This document shows, piece after piece, positions 50,274 through 58,252 of a stretch of DNA of 64,000 nt; position 1 is the stretch's first letter, and every line of letters starts with the position of its first letter. The notes under the pieces are model-generated. The model worked only from the letters and a program-made list of their open reading frames with translations. It did no database searches and was not told where the DNA came from. Source of the DNA: Paenibacillus sp. V4I7 (GTDB taxonomy: Bacteria > Bacillota > Bacilli > Paenibacillales > NBRC-103111); the NCBI RefSeq assembly GCF_030817275.1, contig NZ_JAUSZD010000002.1, forward strand, positions 5,704,001 to 5,768,000, given 5' to 3'. The position numbers and the translations under genes are program-made.

Positions 50274-51350
50274 ATGCTCTTAACGGGACAATCCAAGATC
50301 AAACTGATCATCTATTCCGTTTTTTTGGTCGCTATCGCTTTGACTCCTCTGTTCATGTCAGACTTCCGACTTTCGCTTCTTGGCAAGTTTCTCGCTTATG
50401 CCATCATTGCCATGGGAATTGATCTGATTTGGGGCTATACGGGCATTCTTAGCCTCGGCCATGGCGTCTACTTTGGACTTGGCGCTTATTGTATGGCCAT
50501 GCATCTTAAGCTCGCCGCGACACCTGAACATCTGCCTGATTTCATGTCGTGGAGCGGTGTTGAAAGCTTACCCTGGTTCTGGGTTCCTTTCCACCATGCA
50601 GGAGCTGCATTCCTACTCGCCCTTATCGTTCCAATGATCGTCGCATTCATCTTAGGATATTTTACATTCCGAAACCGCATTAAAGGTGCCTTCTTCTCCA
50701 TTTTGTCTCAGGCGTTGGTCATTATTACCGTCACCTTATTCGTTGGCCAACAAGGCTATACAGGTGGAACTAACGGACTAACTAATTTCACCACCTTTCT
50801 TGGCTTAAACCTGCAATCACAATCTACGAAATTATTATTTTTTTATCTCACTTTAACTGTTGTTGTTATTGTTCTTATTCTATGCAGTCTGCTCGTCAAA
50901 AGTCGTATGGGGAACATTCTCACAGCCATTCGTGATGGGGAAAATCGGGTTCGCTTTATTGGCTATAATCCAGTCACTTTTAAAGTGTTCATTTATTGCG
51001 TTTCAGCAGGATTGGCCGGACTTGCCGGTGTGCTCTTCGTCCTTCAGGAAGGCATTATCTCACCTGCACAAATGGGCATTGTCCCTTCGATTGAGATGGT
51101 TCTATGGGTGGCTATCGGAGGGCGTGCAACGATCGGAGGCGCCGTTCTTGGCGCGTTAATCACCAACGCAGCCAAAACAACCTTTAGCGAAGCTTACCCC
51201 GCTTGGTGGCCTATTATGCTCGGAGCCATGTTCATTATTGTTGTACTGCTGCTGCCCAAAGGTATCGTTGGTACGATTACACATTACACTTCCAATTGGA
51301 AAAAACCCGTGCTTCCTAAGCCGATTTCTTCATCGCAAGAAGCAAGCTGA
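50274..51350 (+). CDS. urtC: Urea ABC transporter permease UrtC
   Basis: The 358-residue permease of the LIV-M type has nine to ten membrane segments, with LAYAIIAMGIDLIWGYTGILSLGHGVYFGLGAYCMAMHL near 35-73 and WVAIGGRATIGGAVLGALITN near 285-305. The ORF is also open from GTG 50262, which touches AAAGGA; the ATG at 50274 is the more conventional start but its spacing is 13 bases. It lies 21 bases after urtB. Confidence 0.93.
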   Translation: MLLTGQSKIKLIIYSVFLVAIALTPLFMSDFRLSLLGKFLAYAIIAMGIDLIWGYTGILSLGHGVYFGLGAYCMAMHLKLAATPEHLPDFMSWSGVESLPWFWVPFHHAGAAFLLALIVPMIVAFILGYFTFRNRIKGAFFSILSQALVIITVTLFVGQQGYTGGTNGLTNFTTFLGLNLQSQSTKLLFFYLTLTVVVIVLILCSLLVKSRMGNILTAIRDGENRVRFIGYNPVTFKVFIYCVSAGLAGLAGVLFVLQEGIISPAQMGIVPSIEMVLWVAIGGRATIGGAVLGALITNAAKTTFSEAYPAWWPIMLGAMFIIVVLLLPKGIVGTITHYTSNWKKPVLPKPISSSQEAS

Positions 51351-51399
51351 CCATACACCAAATCCTTATAGTTATGAAATTTGAAGGGGGAACATCCCA

Positions 51400-52191
51400 A
51401 TGCTAGGACAATTAGCGAACCAACAACCTGTAACCGGAGAGAAAATCCTTAGTGTTAAAGGGCTGGAAGTGAGTTTTGACGGATTTAAAGCCTTACGCAA
51501 TCTGGACTTTTCCTTGCAATATGGCGAGCTTCGGTTTCTCATTGGGCCGAACGGAGCAGGTAAAACAACGCTCTTGGATGTCATTTGCGGGAAAGTGAAG
51601 CCTTCGCAAGGTCATGTTTATTTCAAAGAATCGATTGATCTCACCAAGCACCAAGAACACCAAATTGCACAGCTCGGCATTGGACGTAAGTTCCAAGCAC
51701 CTTCCGTCTTCTCAACATTAACCGTTTTTGAAAATTTGGCTCTTTCTATGAAACAGCAGCGCGGCCTCCTTAGCGCACTATGGACCAAGACGACGAGTGA
51801 TCAGCGAGACCGCTTGTATCTCCGACTCGAGATGATTGGCCTGCAAAGCAAAGTCAAAGAGCGCGCGGGATCACTCTCTCACGGTGAAAAACAATGGCTT
51901 GAAATCGGGATGCTCCTCATGCAGGAGCCCGATCTACTGCTGCTTGACGAGCCTGCCGCCGGCATGACAGATAGCGAAACCGAGAAAACTGGCGAGCTTC
52001 TACACGAAATAGCAGCTAATCAGACGATCATCGTAGTTGAGCACGATATGGAGTTTGTTCGCCAATTCGCTAGAACGGTCACGGTACTTCATGAAGGGAC
52101 CGTACTTCGAGAAGGCACGATGCAGGATATTCAGAATGATGATAAGGTTGCTGAGGTTTATCTAGGAAGGAGAGTGGAGCGCGGTGCTTAA
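51400..52191 (+). CDS. urtD: Urea ABC transporter ATP-binding protein UrtD
   Basis: The 263-residue ABC ATPase has Walker A GPNGAGKTT near residues 49-57, a signature LSHGEKQWLEIG near 158-169 and Walker B LLLLDEPAAGM near 178-188, then EHDMEFV near 214. The YFKESIDLTKHQEHQIAQLGIGRKFQAPSVFSTLTVFENLALS block is UrtD-like. It has a 24-residue N-terminal extension. GAAGGGGG precedes the ATG. Confidence 0.95.
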   Translation: MLGQLANQQPVTGEKILSVKGLEVSFDGFKALRNLDFSLQYGELRFLIGPNGAGKTTLLDVICGKVKPSQGHVYFKESIDLTKHQEHQIAQLGIGRKFQAPSVFSTLTVFENLALSMKQQRGLLSALWTKTTSDQRDRLYLRLEMIGLQSKVKERAGSLSHGEKQWLEIGMLLMQEPDLLLLDEPAAGMTDSETEKTGELLHEIAANQTIIVVEHDMEFVRQFARTVTVLHEGTVLREGTMQDIQNDDKVAEVYLGRRVERGA

Positions 52192-52879
52192 CCTTCAGAA
52201 TATAGAAGCCGGTTACGGCGAGAGTATGGTTGTACGCAGTGTGAACCTTCAGGTAAAACCAGGACAAATCGTTTGTCTAATGGGACGCAACGGTGTAGGG
52301 AAATCCACACTAATGAAGAGCATTATGGGACTCATTCAGCCGAAGTTCGGCACGATCCATTATAATAAACGGAACATAACATCATTCCCACCGGATCGAC
52401 GAGCCAAATTAGGGATCGGCTACGTGCCGCAAGGCCGTGAGATTTTCCCACAGCTTACTGTCGAGGAGAATCTGCTGCTTGGTCTTGAAGCTGCGATAGA
52501 TGGAAGTAAAAAGCTCCCTGATTCTCTCTTCGACACCTTCCCCGTGCTTCGTCAAATGCTTCACCGCAAAGGAGGCGACCTCAGTGGAGGGCAGCAGCAG
52601 CAATTAGCGATAGCTCGCGCCTTAGCCCCTGGCCCCAAGCTGCTGCTTCTAGATGAGCCGATGGAGGGTATCCAGCCTTCTATTGTCATGGAGATTGAAG
52701 CCATCATTGAATCTATCAAACGCAATCGAGAAATTGCCGTATTGCTGGTCGAACAAAGCTTAGAGTTCGCTACGAGCATTGCCGATTACTATTATGTATT
52801 GGACCGAGGGACAATAGCTGCCGAAGGTTATACCGAGCATTTGACCGAAGAACAAGTCCGAAAGCACTTAACGGTATGA
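52184..52879 (+). CDS. urtE: Urea ABC transporter ATP-binding protein UrtE
   Basis: The 231-residue ABC ATPase has Walker A GRNGVGKST near residues 35-43, signature LSGGQQQQLAIAR near 132-144 and Walker B LLLLDEPMEGIQPS near 152-165. It is the second energy-coupling subunit of the urea transporter. It starts with GTG at 52184, overlapping the urtD stop by 8 bases (translational coupling). The operon ends in a terminator at 52910-52969. Confidence 0.95.
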   Translation: MLNLQNIEAGYGESMVVRSVNLQVKPGQIVCLMGRNGVGKSTLMKSIMGLIQPKFGTIHYNKRNITSFPPDRRAKLGIGYVPQGREIFPQLTVEENLLLGLEAAIDGSKKLPDSLFDTFPVLRQMLHRKGGDLSGGQQQQLAIARALAPGPKLLLLDEPMEGIQPSIVMEIEAIIESIKRNREIAVLLVEQSLEFATSIADYYYVLDRGTIAAEGYTEHLTEEQVRKHLTV

Positions 52880-52909
52880 TTCTGCTTACATGGACCCACC
52901 CTACAGAAG

Positions 52910-52969
52910 GAAGCTGGATTACTTGACCTATGCAATTAGGCGTCAAGTACCGTCCAGCTTCTTTTTTTT
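52910..52969 (+). terminator. Terminator of the urt operon
   Basis: GAAGCTGGA pairs with TCCAGCTTC; an inner ACTTGAC pairs with GTCAAGT around a 15-base loop; nine T/TC follow. It is 30 bases after urtE. Confidence 0.9.
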
Positions 52970-53107
52970 CATACGAAGGAACTAATTATAAAGATAAGCT
53001 GGACGTCACAAAATGTATAATGATAACATGCATATAGAGGATCGAATGTTGCGTCCCGGCATATCGAGTACCGAACCTTTTGAAGGAAAAGGAGGGGGGG
53101 AACGTTT

Positions 53108-53794
53108 ATGTCTAAAATTTTAATTATTGAAGATGATTTAAGCATCGGTGAAATGATGTCAATTTATTTGTACGAAGAAGGTTATCAAGTCATGCGTGCG
53201 GAAACAGGACGTCAAGGCGAATTGTTATTCCGAGATTTCGAACCTGATGTCATCGTGCTTGATATTATGCTGCCTGATGTTGACGGGATTCAGCTATGCA
53301 CAGACTTCCGAAATTCGTCAACAATCCCCATTCTTATGGTATCCGCCAAAAATGAAGTCTCCGATCGCGTTAAAGGCTTGCAGACCGGCGCTGATGATTA
53401 CCTATGTAAACCATTCTCAATGAGGGAACTATCAGCAAGAATACAAGCTTTACTGCGACGTTCAAATGCCTTTCCTCCGCTAGTTCAATTTACCGATTCG
53501 ACTGAGCAAGTCGTTCATTTGGATCTAGAGAAGCGTTCCCTTTTTGTACATAGAAAAATAATAGAGACCACTTTCTCTGAATTTGAAATTATGAAACTTT
53601 TTTGGCAGAATCAAGGACGAGTATACAGCCGGGAGGAGCTTTTAAACCGGGTCCGTGGATTCGATTCCTATGTAACTGAACGTGCAATCGATGTACATAT
53701 CGCAAACCTTCGCAAAAAAATAGAAGCTGACCCGAAAGAACCAAAATATATTAAGACGGTTTGGGGTGTCGGTTATAAATTTCTACTTACGTGA
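53108..53794 (+). CDS. OmpR/PhoB-type response regulator (orphan)
   Basis: The 228-residue protein has a receiver domain (residues 1-120; acidic pocket ED9D10, phospho-acceptor Asp52 in VIVLDIMLPDVDG, Lys near 103 in LCKPFS) and a C-terminal winged-helix DNA-binding domain (about 140-228; SEFEIMKLFWQNQGRVYSREELLNRV, then IDVHIANLRKKIEADPKEPKYIKTVWGVGYKF). It would bind DNA as a dimer when phosphorylated. No histidine kinase is next to it, so it is an orphan here. GGAGGGGGG precedes the ATG. The signal and target are unknown. Confidence 0.93.
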   Translation: MSKILIIEDDLSIGEMMSIYLYEEGYQVMRAETGRQGELLFRDFEPDVIVLDIMLPDVDGIQLCTDFRNSSTIPILMVSAKNEVSDRVKGLQTGADDYLCKPFSMRELSARIQALLRRSNAFPPLVQFTDSTEQVVHLDLEKRSLFVHRKIIETTFSEFEIMKLFWQNQGRVYSREELLNRVRGFDSYVTERAIDVHIANLRKKIEADPKEPKYIKTVWGVGYKFLLT

Positions 53795-53815
53795 GCTCCC
53801 TATGGGGCTTTTTTT
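53794..53815 (+). terminator. Terminator of the response regulator gene
   Basis: AGCTCCC pairs with GGGGCT around TAT, followed by seven T. It begins inside the stop codon. Confidence 0.75.
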
Positions 53816-53916
53816 GTTTGGGATAATTAAGCAAAAAGCCAGTCACCAAATAGGCAGATGCACAATATGATGATTATGGATAATGACACGTACTAAGAAT
53901 TTGTTTTACATTTCAA

Positions 53917-53953
53917 TTATGAAGAAAGCTTTCTCAAGGAAAGCTCAAGGAGG
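53917..53953 (+). promoter_or_regulatory. Leader hairpin element before gerQ
   Basis: TTATGAAGAA is followed by a hairpin (AGCTTTC, TCAAG, GAAAGCT) and then AAGGAGG of gerQ. The same layout occurs twice upstream of the YfhP-like gene (54936-55016). The element puts a stem-loop directly before the ribosome binding site. Confidence 0.5.
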
Positions 53954-53963
53954 AAATACGATC

Positions 53964-54512
53964 ATGTTGAACAGCCCTTACAGAATCGGTAACCTAGGAA
54001 ACCCTGCCATGACCACGCAAGTCCCTTACGGATATCCATATCCGGCCTATCCCGTTCCAACAACGAGTGCGAATAAACCTGCTGGAGCTGGATTTCCACC
54101 TGCTGGAACTGCTTTTCCACCTGCCGGAACTGCTTTTCCACCTGCCGGAACTGCTTTTCCACCTGCAGGCACTGCTTTTCCACCTGCTGGCCTGCAAACT
54201 GGCGGTTTGCAAACTGGTGTAAATGTGCCTGGTCAACTCCCCATGGAAGAATCCTATATCGAAAATATTCTTCGTTTGAACCTTGGCAAGATGGCTACAA
54301 TCTACATGACATACGAAAATAACTCGCAATGGAATGCCAAAATTTTCAAAGGCAAACTGGAGGCAGCTGGCCGCGATCATATTATCATCAGCGATCCAGC
54401 TACCGGTATGCGTTTCTTATTGCTCATGGTGAATCTAGATTACATTACATTCGACGAGGAACTTCAGTATCTCTATCCATACTCTGGCGGCGTACCTGGC
54501 CAACAGAGATAA
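53964..54512 (+). CDS. gerQ: Spore coat/cortex-related protein GerQ
   Basis: The 182-residue protein is GerQ, a coat protein crosslinked during spore maturation and needed for CwlJ localisation. The C-terminal half carries the family domain: EESYIENILRLNLGKMATIYMTYE near 104-127, WNAKIFKGKLEAAGRDHIIISDP near 132 and MVNLDYITFDEELQYLYPY near 158-176. The N-terminal half is low-complexity (PYGYPYPAYPVP) and has five 7-residue FPPAG repeats. The ATG at 53964 follows AAGGAGG at 10 bases; the ORF is open from 53883 without a ribosome binding site. Confidence 0.92.
   Translation: MLNSPYRIGNLGNPAMTTQVPYGYPYPAYPVPTTSANKPAGAGFPPAGTAFPPAGTAFPPAGTAFPPAGTAFPPAGLQTGGLQTGVNVPGQLPMEESYIENILRLNLGKMATIYMTYENNSQWNAKIFKGKLEAAGRDHIIISDPATGMRFLLLMVNLDYITFDEELQYLYPYSGGVPGQQR
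54093..54197 (+). repeat. Five 21-base tandem repeats inside gerQ
   Basis: Units begin at 54093, 54114, 54135, 54156 and 54177, each encoding FPPAGTA or the variant FPPAGLQ. Units differ by third-base changes only. The repeat lies in the variable, Pro-rich coat segment, not in the GerQ domain. Copy number may vary between strains. Confidence 0.85.
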
Positions 54513-54533
54513 TAACAAGATCACGTATAAAAT

Positions 54534-54570
54534 AAAGCCGCCTGCTCTTTTATTGAGCAGCGGCTTTTTC
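54534..54570. terminator. Bidirectional terminator after gerQ
   Basis: AAAGCCG pairs with CGGCTTT; an inner CTGCTC pairs with GAGCAG. A-run and T-run are on opposite sides, fitting the convergent genes. Confidence 0.85.
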
Positions 54571-54867
54571 TTATGAAGAAGTCGATTCTGTGAAATGCCA
54601 CATATGCAGTTTGCGCAGGCCGCCTTCAATCCACTCTTCCCATTTGGCTTGCTGTGAAGCATTTTCGGTTTCATGCAAACGTTCTTGTTTCAAAGAAAGA
54701 TACTCCTCATAGCTAACTTCCTTCCAAATTTCCACAAAAAGCCCTTCTTGATCCGTTCCCTCCAGGAGCTCAAACCGCCCTTCCCGCCGCTGCCATTCCT
54801 GCATATAGATGAGAAAAGAGTCCCGAAAAGCGGGTTTTATGGCATACTCTACAAAAACTTTGGACAT
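54571..54867 (-). CDS. Small protein, possible ABM/NIPSNAP-like (unknown)
   Basis: The 98-residue protein starts SKVFVEYAIKPAFRDSFLIYMQEWQ, has FELLEGTDQEGLFVEIWKEVS near 32-52 and ends LRKLHMWHFTESTSS. The pattern (an early beta strand with a long helix, then YEEYLSLK) is reminiscent of dimeric alpha/beta barrel proteins such as antibiotic-biosynthesis monooxygenases, but the likeness is weak. AAAATGTCC lies at the start; GAGGGAG is about 10 bases upstream. The gene is monocistronic. Confidence 0.68.
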   Translation of the reverse strand: MSKVFVEYAIKPAFRDSFLIYMQEWQRREGRFELLEGTDQEGLFVEIWKEVSYEEYLSLKQERLHETENASQQAKWEEWIEGGLRKLHMWHFTESTSS

Positions 54868-54935
54868 TTTTAGATCTCCCTCTGATTTATTTTTTGCTCC
54901 AAAATGGTAAACTAATAAAAAGACGGATAAATGAC

Positions 54936-55016
54936 CATGCTTATGAAGTAAGTTTTCCTAAGGAAAACTCGGCCCATGCTTACGAAGAAAATTTTCTACG
55001 GAAAATTCTTAGGAGG
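54936..55016 (+). repeat. Tandem leader hairpin repeat upstream of the YfhP-like gene
   Basis: Two 38-base units start at 54936 and 54974. Each has CCATGCTTAYGAAG followed by a perfect hairpin: AGTTTTCC/GGAAAACT with TAA loop (unit 1) and AATTTTC/GAAAATT with TACG loop (unit 2). Unit 2 ends in AGGAGG. The gerQ leader has a third, diverged copy. Confidence 0.6.
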
Positions 55017-55024
55017 AAACCCAT

Positions 55025-56008
55025 TTGGACACAGGCACTCATCTCGTAATTGGTTTAGGGTTAGCGGGACTGTCTCAAATTGACCCTAGCGTTTCTGCGG
55101 ACACAGCGGCAACCACTGCGGTCTTCATAGGAACTGTTATTGGCTCACAGATTCCGGATGTGGACGGGCTGCTCCGTTTTAAAGGGAACGCCACTTACAT
55201 TCGAAATCACCGCGGTCGTTCTCACTCTCTGCCAGCTTTACTTTTATGGACGCTGCTGATCACTGGAGCTCTTGCTCTTTTCTTCCATGGAATCCCCTTA
55301 TTGCACCTTGGTATGTGGGTAGGAATCGCCGTTTGCTTTCACGTCTTCACAGATTGTTTCAACACATATGGTACACAAGCGTTCCGGCCATTCTCTGAAA
55401 AGTGGGTGTCATGGAACATTATACACATCTTTGATCCCTTTATCTTTTCAAGCCACATCGCAGCTATTTTCATGTGGTCTTTCAACGTCGCTAGTCCAAA
55501 ACTGGTATTCCCGACTTTGTACGGGGTTATCGCCCTATATTACATCTGGCGCTCTCTTGACCATTACATCGTAGAAAAAGGGCTTTATCGCAAAGACCCA
55601 ACCCATATGCCCGGGGATAAATACACACTTATTGTAACATTCAACCTCTATGTGTGGAACGTAGTGAAACGAAGAACAGACGGTACCTTCCAGTTGGGTG
55701 AACTGAAGAATTCGAAGCTTAGGTGGATCGACACCGTCAAATGTGAGGACCATCCAGCCATCGAGGTGTCCAAAAGTCACGAAGACATCCAAGCCTTACT
55801 CTACTTCTCATCCTTCACATGTGCTGAAGTGAAAGAACATCGTTGGGGCTACGAAGTAAGATGGGCTGATGTGCGTTATCGTCACCGCAAGCAGTATCCT
55901 TTCGTAGGTGTTATCCGGATGGATCACAATTTCCAAACACTCGATTCTTATGTGGGCTGGGTAAGTGAAACTAGGCTTGAAAAGAAGCTGAAAGTTGAGC
56001 TTTATTAG
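55025..56008 (+). CDS. YfhP-like membrane-bound metal-dependent hydrolase
   Basis: The 327-residue protein belongs to the LexA-binding/inner-membrane hydrolase family (YfhP type). It has several membrane segments (about 30-50, 75-100, 115-135, 145-165) with conserved HLVIGLGLAG near 6, QIPDVDGLLRF near 42-52 (Asp pair), HRGRSHSLPALLLW near 63-76 and FHVFTDCFNTYGTQAFRPFS near 106-125. A long soluble C-terminal half follows. The metal hydrolase role rests on the H and D motifs. It starts with TTG at 55025, 8 bases after AGGAGG. It is preceded by the tandem hairpin repeats. Confidence 0.85.
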   Translation: MDTGTHLVIGLGLAGLSQIDPSVSADTAATTAVFIGTVIGSQIPDVDGLLRFKGNATYIRNHRGRSHSLPALLLWTLLITGALALFFHGIPLLHLGMWVGIAVCFHVFTDCFNTYGTQAFRPFSEKWVSWNIIHIFDPFIFSSHIAAIFMWSFNVASPKLVFPTLYGVIALYYIWRSLDHYIVEKGLYRKDPTHMPGDKYTLIVTFNLYVWNVVKRRTDGTFQLGELKNSKLRWIDTVKCEDHPAIEVSKSHEDIQALLYFSSFTCAEVKEHRWGYEVRWADVRYRHRKQYPFVGVIRMDHNFQTLDSYVGWVSETRLEKKLKVELY

Positions 56009-56013
56009 AAAAG

Positions 56014-56043
56014 AGGCGCGTTAACCAAACGCGTCTTTTTTTA
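56014..56043 (+). terminator. Terminator of the YfhP-like gene
   Basis: GGCGCGTT pairs with AACGCGTC (one G-T) around a 4-base loop, followed by seven T. Confidence 0.8.
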
Positions 56044-56061
56044 CATTTAAAAAAAGACAAA

Positions 56062-56096
56062 CAAAAAGCCCAGAGGGTTTTAGGCCCCTGAGCTTT
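56062..56096 (-). terminator. Terminator of the SASP gene
   Basis: On the minus strand, AAGCTCAGGGG pairs with CCTCTGGGCTT (mismatches inside), followed by TTTTTG. It lies 42 bases after the SASP stop. Confidence 0.7.
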
Positions 56097-56137
56097 ATTG
56101 TTACACAAAACGGGAAAGCTATGAACGAAGTTAGGTT

Positions 56138-56365
56138 CTAGCTACGGAAGCCAGATTGTCCTGCTAGCGTTTGCTCAGCAATTTGCACCAAGCGACGAGT
56201 AATGTTACCCCCGATTGCACCAGCATCGCGAGTAGCCATATAACCCATGTAACCATCTTGAGGAATTTGGATGCCCAGCTCTTGAGCTACCTCATATTTC
56301 AATTGATCTAAAGCTTGGTTGGCTTGTGGAACTACCAATGTGTTACTGCTACGATTTTGTGCCAT
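56138..56365 (-). CDS. Alpha/beta-type small acid-soluble spore protein
   Basis: The 75-residue SASP coats DNA in the dormant spore and protects it from UV and heat, and is cut by the Gpr protease on germination. It has the conserved helices ALDQLKYEVAQELGI near 18-32 (with the Gpr cleavage region) and GAIGGNITRRLVQIAEQTL near 48-66. The length and motifs match the SspA/B group. GGAGTC precedes the ATG. It has a textbook sigma-G promoter 60 bases upstream. Confidence 0.96.
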   Translation of the reverse strand: MAQNRSSNTLVVPQANQALDQLKYEVAQELGIQIPQDGYMGYMATRDAGAIGGNITRRLVQIAEQTLAGQSGFRS

Positions 56366-56425
56366 AAGGATTCAGACTCCTTTCAGTCAGCTATAATCTT
56401 TGATGTATTTGCAAGCTTGCAAAGA

Positions 56426-56454
56426 TAGTATGTGGAGGAAATGAATTTATATGC
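56426..56454 (-). promoter_or_regulatory. Sigma-G promoter of the SASP gene
   Basis: On the minus strand, GCATA (56450-56454) and CATACTA (56426-56432) are 17 bases apart, an exact match to the sigma-G pattern GHATR-N17-CATNHTA. It lies 60 bases upstream of the SASP start codon, so the forespore-specific call is strong. Confidence 0.85.
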
Positions 56455-56519
56455 ACAGCGATCAAAAAAGTTTAAAATAAGAAGACACTGTTCAATCTTC
56501 TAGAAAGTAGGTCACGTTC

Positions 56520-56702
56520 ATGAGCAAACCACTAGCTCTTCTTTTCGCTGTTGTTGGCACCCTGCTGCTCGCCTCCATCAGCTTATTCATTGCCCTCAGG
56601 CAGCCTTGGATGATCCTTGCCTGTTCCATCATCTCGTTAGGCTTTATTGGATATGGATTTGCGGTTAAAGCTAAGATTCGCAAGAAAAATACGCGGTCTT
56701 AA
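56520..56702 (+). CDS. Two-span membrane protein of the YlaF/DUF5325 type
   Basis: The 60-residue protein has two hydrophobic segments (about 4-25 and 31-50) and a basic tail (KAKIRKKNTRS). It resembles the YlaF/DUF5325 family, small membrane proteins of unknown function. GTAGG precedes the ATG by 8 bases, a moderate ribosome binding site. It is flanked by the divergent SASP gene and, downstream, a bidirectional terminator. Confidence 0.75.
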   Translation: MSKPLALLFAVVGTLLLASISLFIALRQPWMILACSIISLGFIGYGFAVKAKIRKKNTRS

Positions 56703-56732
56703 CGAAGGAATCTACAACTATTGTCAAAAAGA

Positions 56733-56775
56733 GAAAGAGCCCAAACAGCTATATTAGCTGTTTGAGCTCTTTTTG
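56733..56775. terminator. Bidirectional terminator between YlaF-like and trpS
   Basis: AAAGAGCCCAAACAGCT pairs with AGCTGTTTGAGCTCTTT (one mismatch) around a 5-base loop, with T-runs on both sides. Confidence 0.88.
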
Positions 56776-56779
56776 CTTT

Positions 56780-57763
56780 TTATATAACAACGAAACCCAT
56801 CCGCTTCTTCACTTCGAGCAGGGTTTGATCAGCCACTTCAGCGGCTTCCTGCGCACCTTTTTTCAAGATGTCGAAAATTTCACCTGAGCTGCGAATTTCA
56901 CGATAGCGTTGTTGGATCGGCTCGAGAACAGCTACGAGGTGCTCAGCTAGATCCTTTTTGAAAGGACCATAGCCTTGCCCATCGTATTTGGCTTCAATCT
57001 CAGCTACACTCATCTCAGCAAAGTGTGAGTAGATCGACATCAAATTACTGACCTCAGGCTTGTTCTGTGGATCATACTTCACCTCACGGCCTGAATCAGT
57101 GACCGCACGGCTCAGCTTCTTCCGGATTACATCCGGCTCATCCAGCATGGCGATGTAACTACCTGCATTCGGACTGCTTTTGCTCATCTTTTTGGTTGCA
57201 TCATCCAAAGACATGATTCTCGCACCAATCTCAGGCATATAAGGCTGCGGCATGACGAACATTTCACCAAACCGGTTATTGAAGCGGTTCGCCAAATCGC
57301 GCGTCAGCTCCAAATGCTGCTTCTGATCATCTCCAACTGGAATAAGGTCCGCATTGTATAACAAGATGTCTGCTGCCATCAGGGATGGATACGTAAATAG
57401 GCCAGCACCGACGGAATCCTTGCCTTCGGATTTGTCCTTAAACTGTGTCATACGCTCCAGCTCTCCCATATGCGTCAGCGTCGTCATGATCCAGCCGAGC
57501 TCTGCGTGCGCATGGACATGGGATTGCAGGAAAATGGATGCCTTACTTGGATCTAGCCCCGAAGCAACATAAAGCGAAGCTATAGACTCTGTTTGCTCCT
57601 TCAGAGCTGCCGGATCCTGCGGAACCGTGATGGCGTGCATATCTACGACCATAAAATAACAGCGATGCAGATGCTGCAGCTTCACATAATTGCGAAGTGC
57701 GCCAATATAGTTGCCAATCGTCAGCTGTCCGCTGGATTGCATACCGGATAATACTCGTTTCAT
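56780..57763 (-). CDS. trpS: Tryptophanyl-tRNA synthetase
   Basis: The 327-residue class I synthetase charges tRNA-Trp. The HIGH-type motif is TIGNYIGAL near 15-23 (variant as in TrpRS) and the KMSKS loop is MSKSSPNAG near 192. SSGQLTIGN and the GDDQKQHLELTRDLANRFN block near 142 are typical of bacterial TrpRS. Its leader carries a T-box with a UGG specifier, so it is induced when uncharged tRNA-Trp builds up. The terminator of the T-box sits between leader and gene. Confidence 0.97.
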   Translation of the reverse strand: MKRVLSGMQSSGQLTIGNYIGALRNYVKLQHLHRCYFMVVDMHAITVPQDPAALKEQTESIASLYVASGLDPSKASIFLQSHVHAHAELGWIMTTLTHMGELERMTQFKDKSEGKDSVGAGLFTYPSLMAADILLYNADLIPVGDDQKQHLELTRDLANRFNNRFGEMFVMPQPYMPEIGARIMSLDDATKKMSKSSPNAGSYIAMLDEPDVIRKKLSRAVTDSGREVKYDPQNKPEVSNLMSIYSHFAEMSVAEIEAKYDGQGYGPFKKDLAEHLVAVLEPIQQRYREIRSSGEIFDILKKGAQEAAEVADQTLLEVKKRMGFVVI

Positions 57764-57811
57764 TGGATAATCCCTCCAGAATTCTTAACTATTTATGGTT
57801 TAAAAAACAAC

Positions 57812-58095
57812 AAAAAGGCCTCTCCCCGCAAGGGACGAGAGACCGTGGTACCACCCTAATTTGTCCTTGAACAATTGTTCAATAAGACCTTCAGGCTCTG
57901 ATAACGGGGAGCTGCCGTTTGGCATACTTAGACAGATGAGGATGTTCTCCGGCCTAGGTTCCGGCAACCTGCATGCTGTGTTCAGCCTCATGCTCAAGGA
58001 TCCATTCAGTTTGCTTGTTTCACCGGTTCACACCAACCACCGGCTCTCTGAGAAACGGAAAACAAACTTACTTGTTCCTATCATCGCGAATTGAT
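57812..58095 (-). promoter_or_regulatory. T-box riboswitch upstream of trpS
   Basis: Read on the minus strand from the promoter, a Stem I with the AGAGAG/GGTGTGAACC bulge pattern is present. A UGG specifier follows at 58002-58004 (GAATGGATC). The T-box sequence GGGTGGTACCACGG is at 57843-57856 and a terminator (CTCTCGTCCC..., loop, then TTTTT) at 57812-57842. Binding of uncharged tRNA-Trp would favour the antiterminator. Confidence 0.93.
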
Positions 58096-58103
58096 TTTAT
58101 ATA

Positions 58104-58131
58104 ATTATACACCCTAACAATCGATTGTCAA
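58104..58131 (-). promoter_or_regulatory. Promoter of the trpS T-box transcript
   Basis: On the minus strand TTGACA (58126-58131) and TATAAT (58104-58109) are perfect consensus hexamers 16 bases apart. Confidence 0.85.
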
Positions 58132-58252
58132 TCAAGGACGTTGTCCTATCTGGACCTGCATGTACATAGGATAGATCATACTAGCCTTTCCATGGATAAA
58201 ATAACTCCGCGTCCTTCGGGGACGCATCAACGGACAAAGGGGTGTCATTGAA

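Noticed and set aside
53994..54380. 128-codon minus-strand ORF opposite gerQ
   Set aside because: Its Lys/Ser-rich repeats are the antisense reading of the FPPAG repeats; no start signal.
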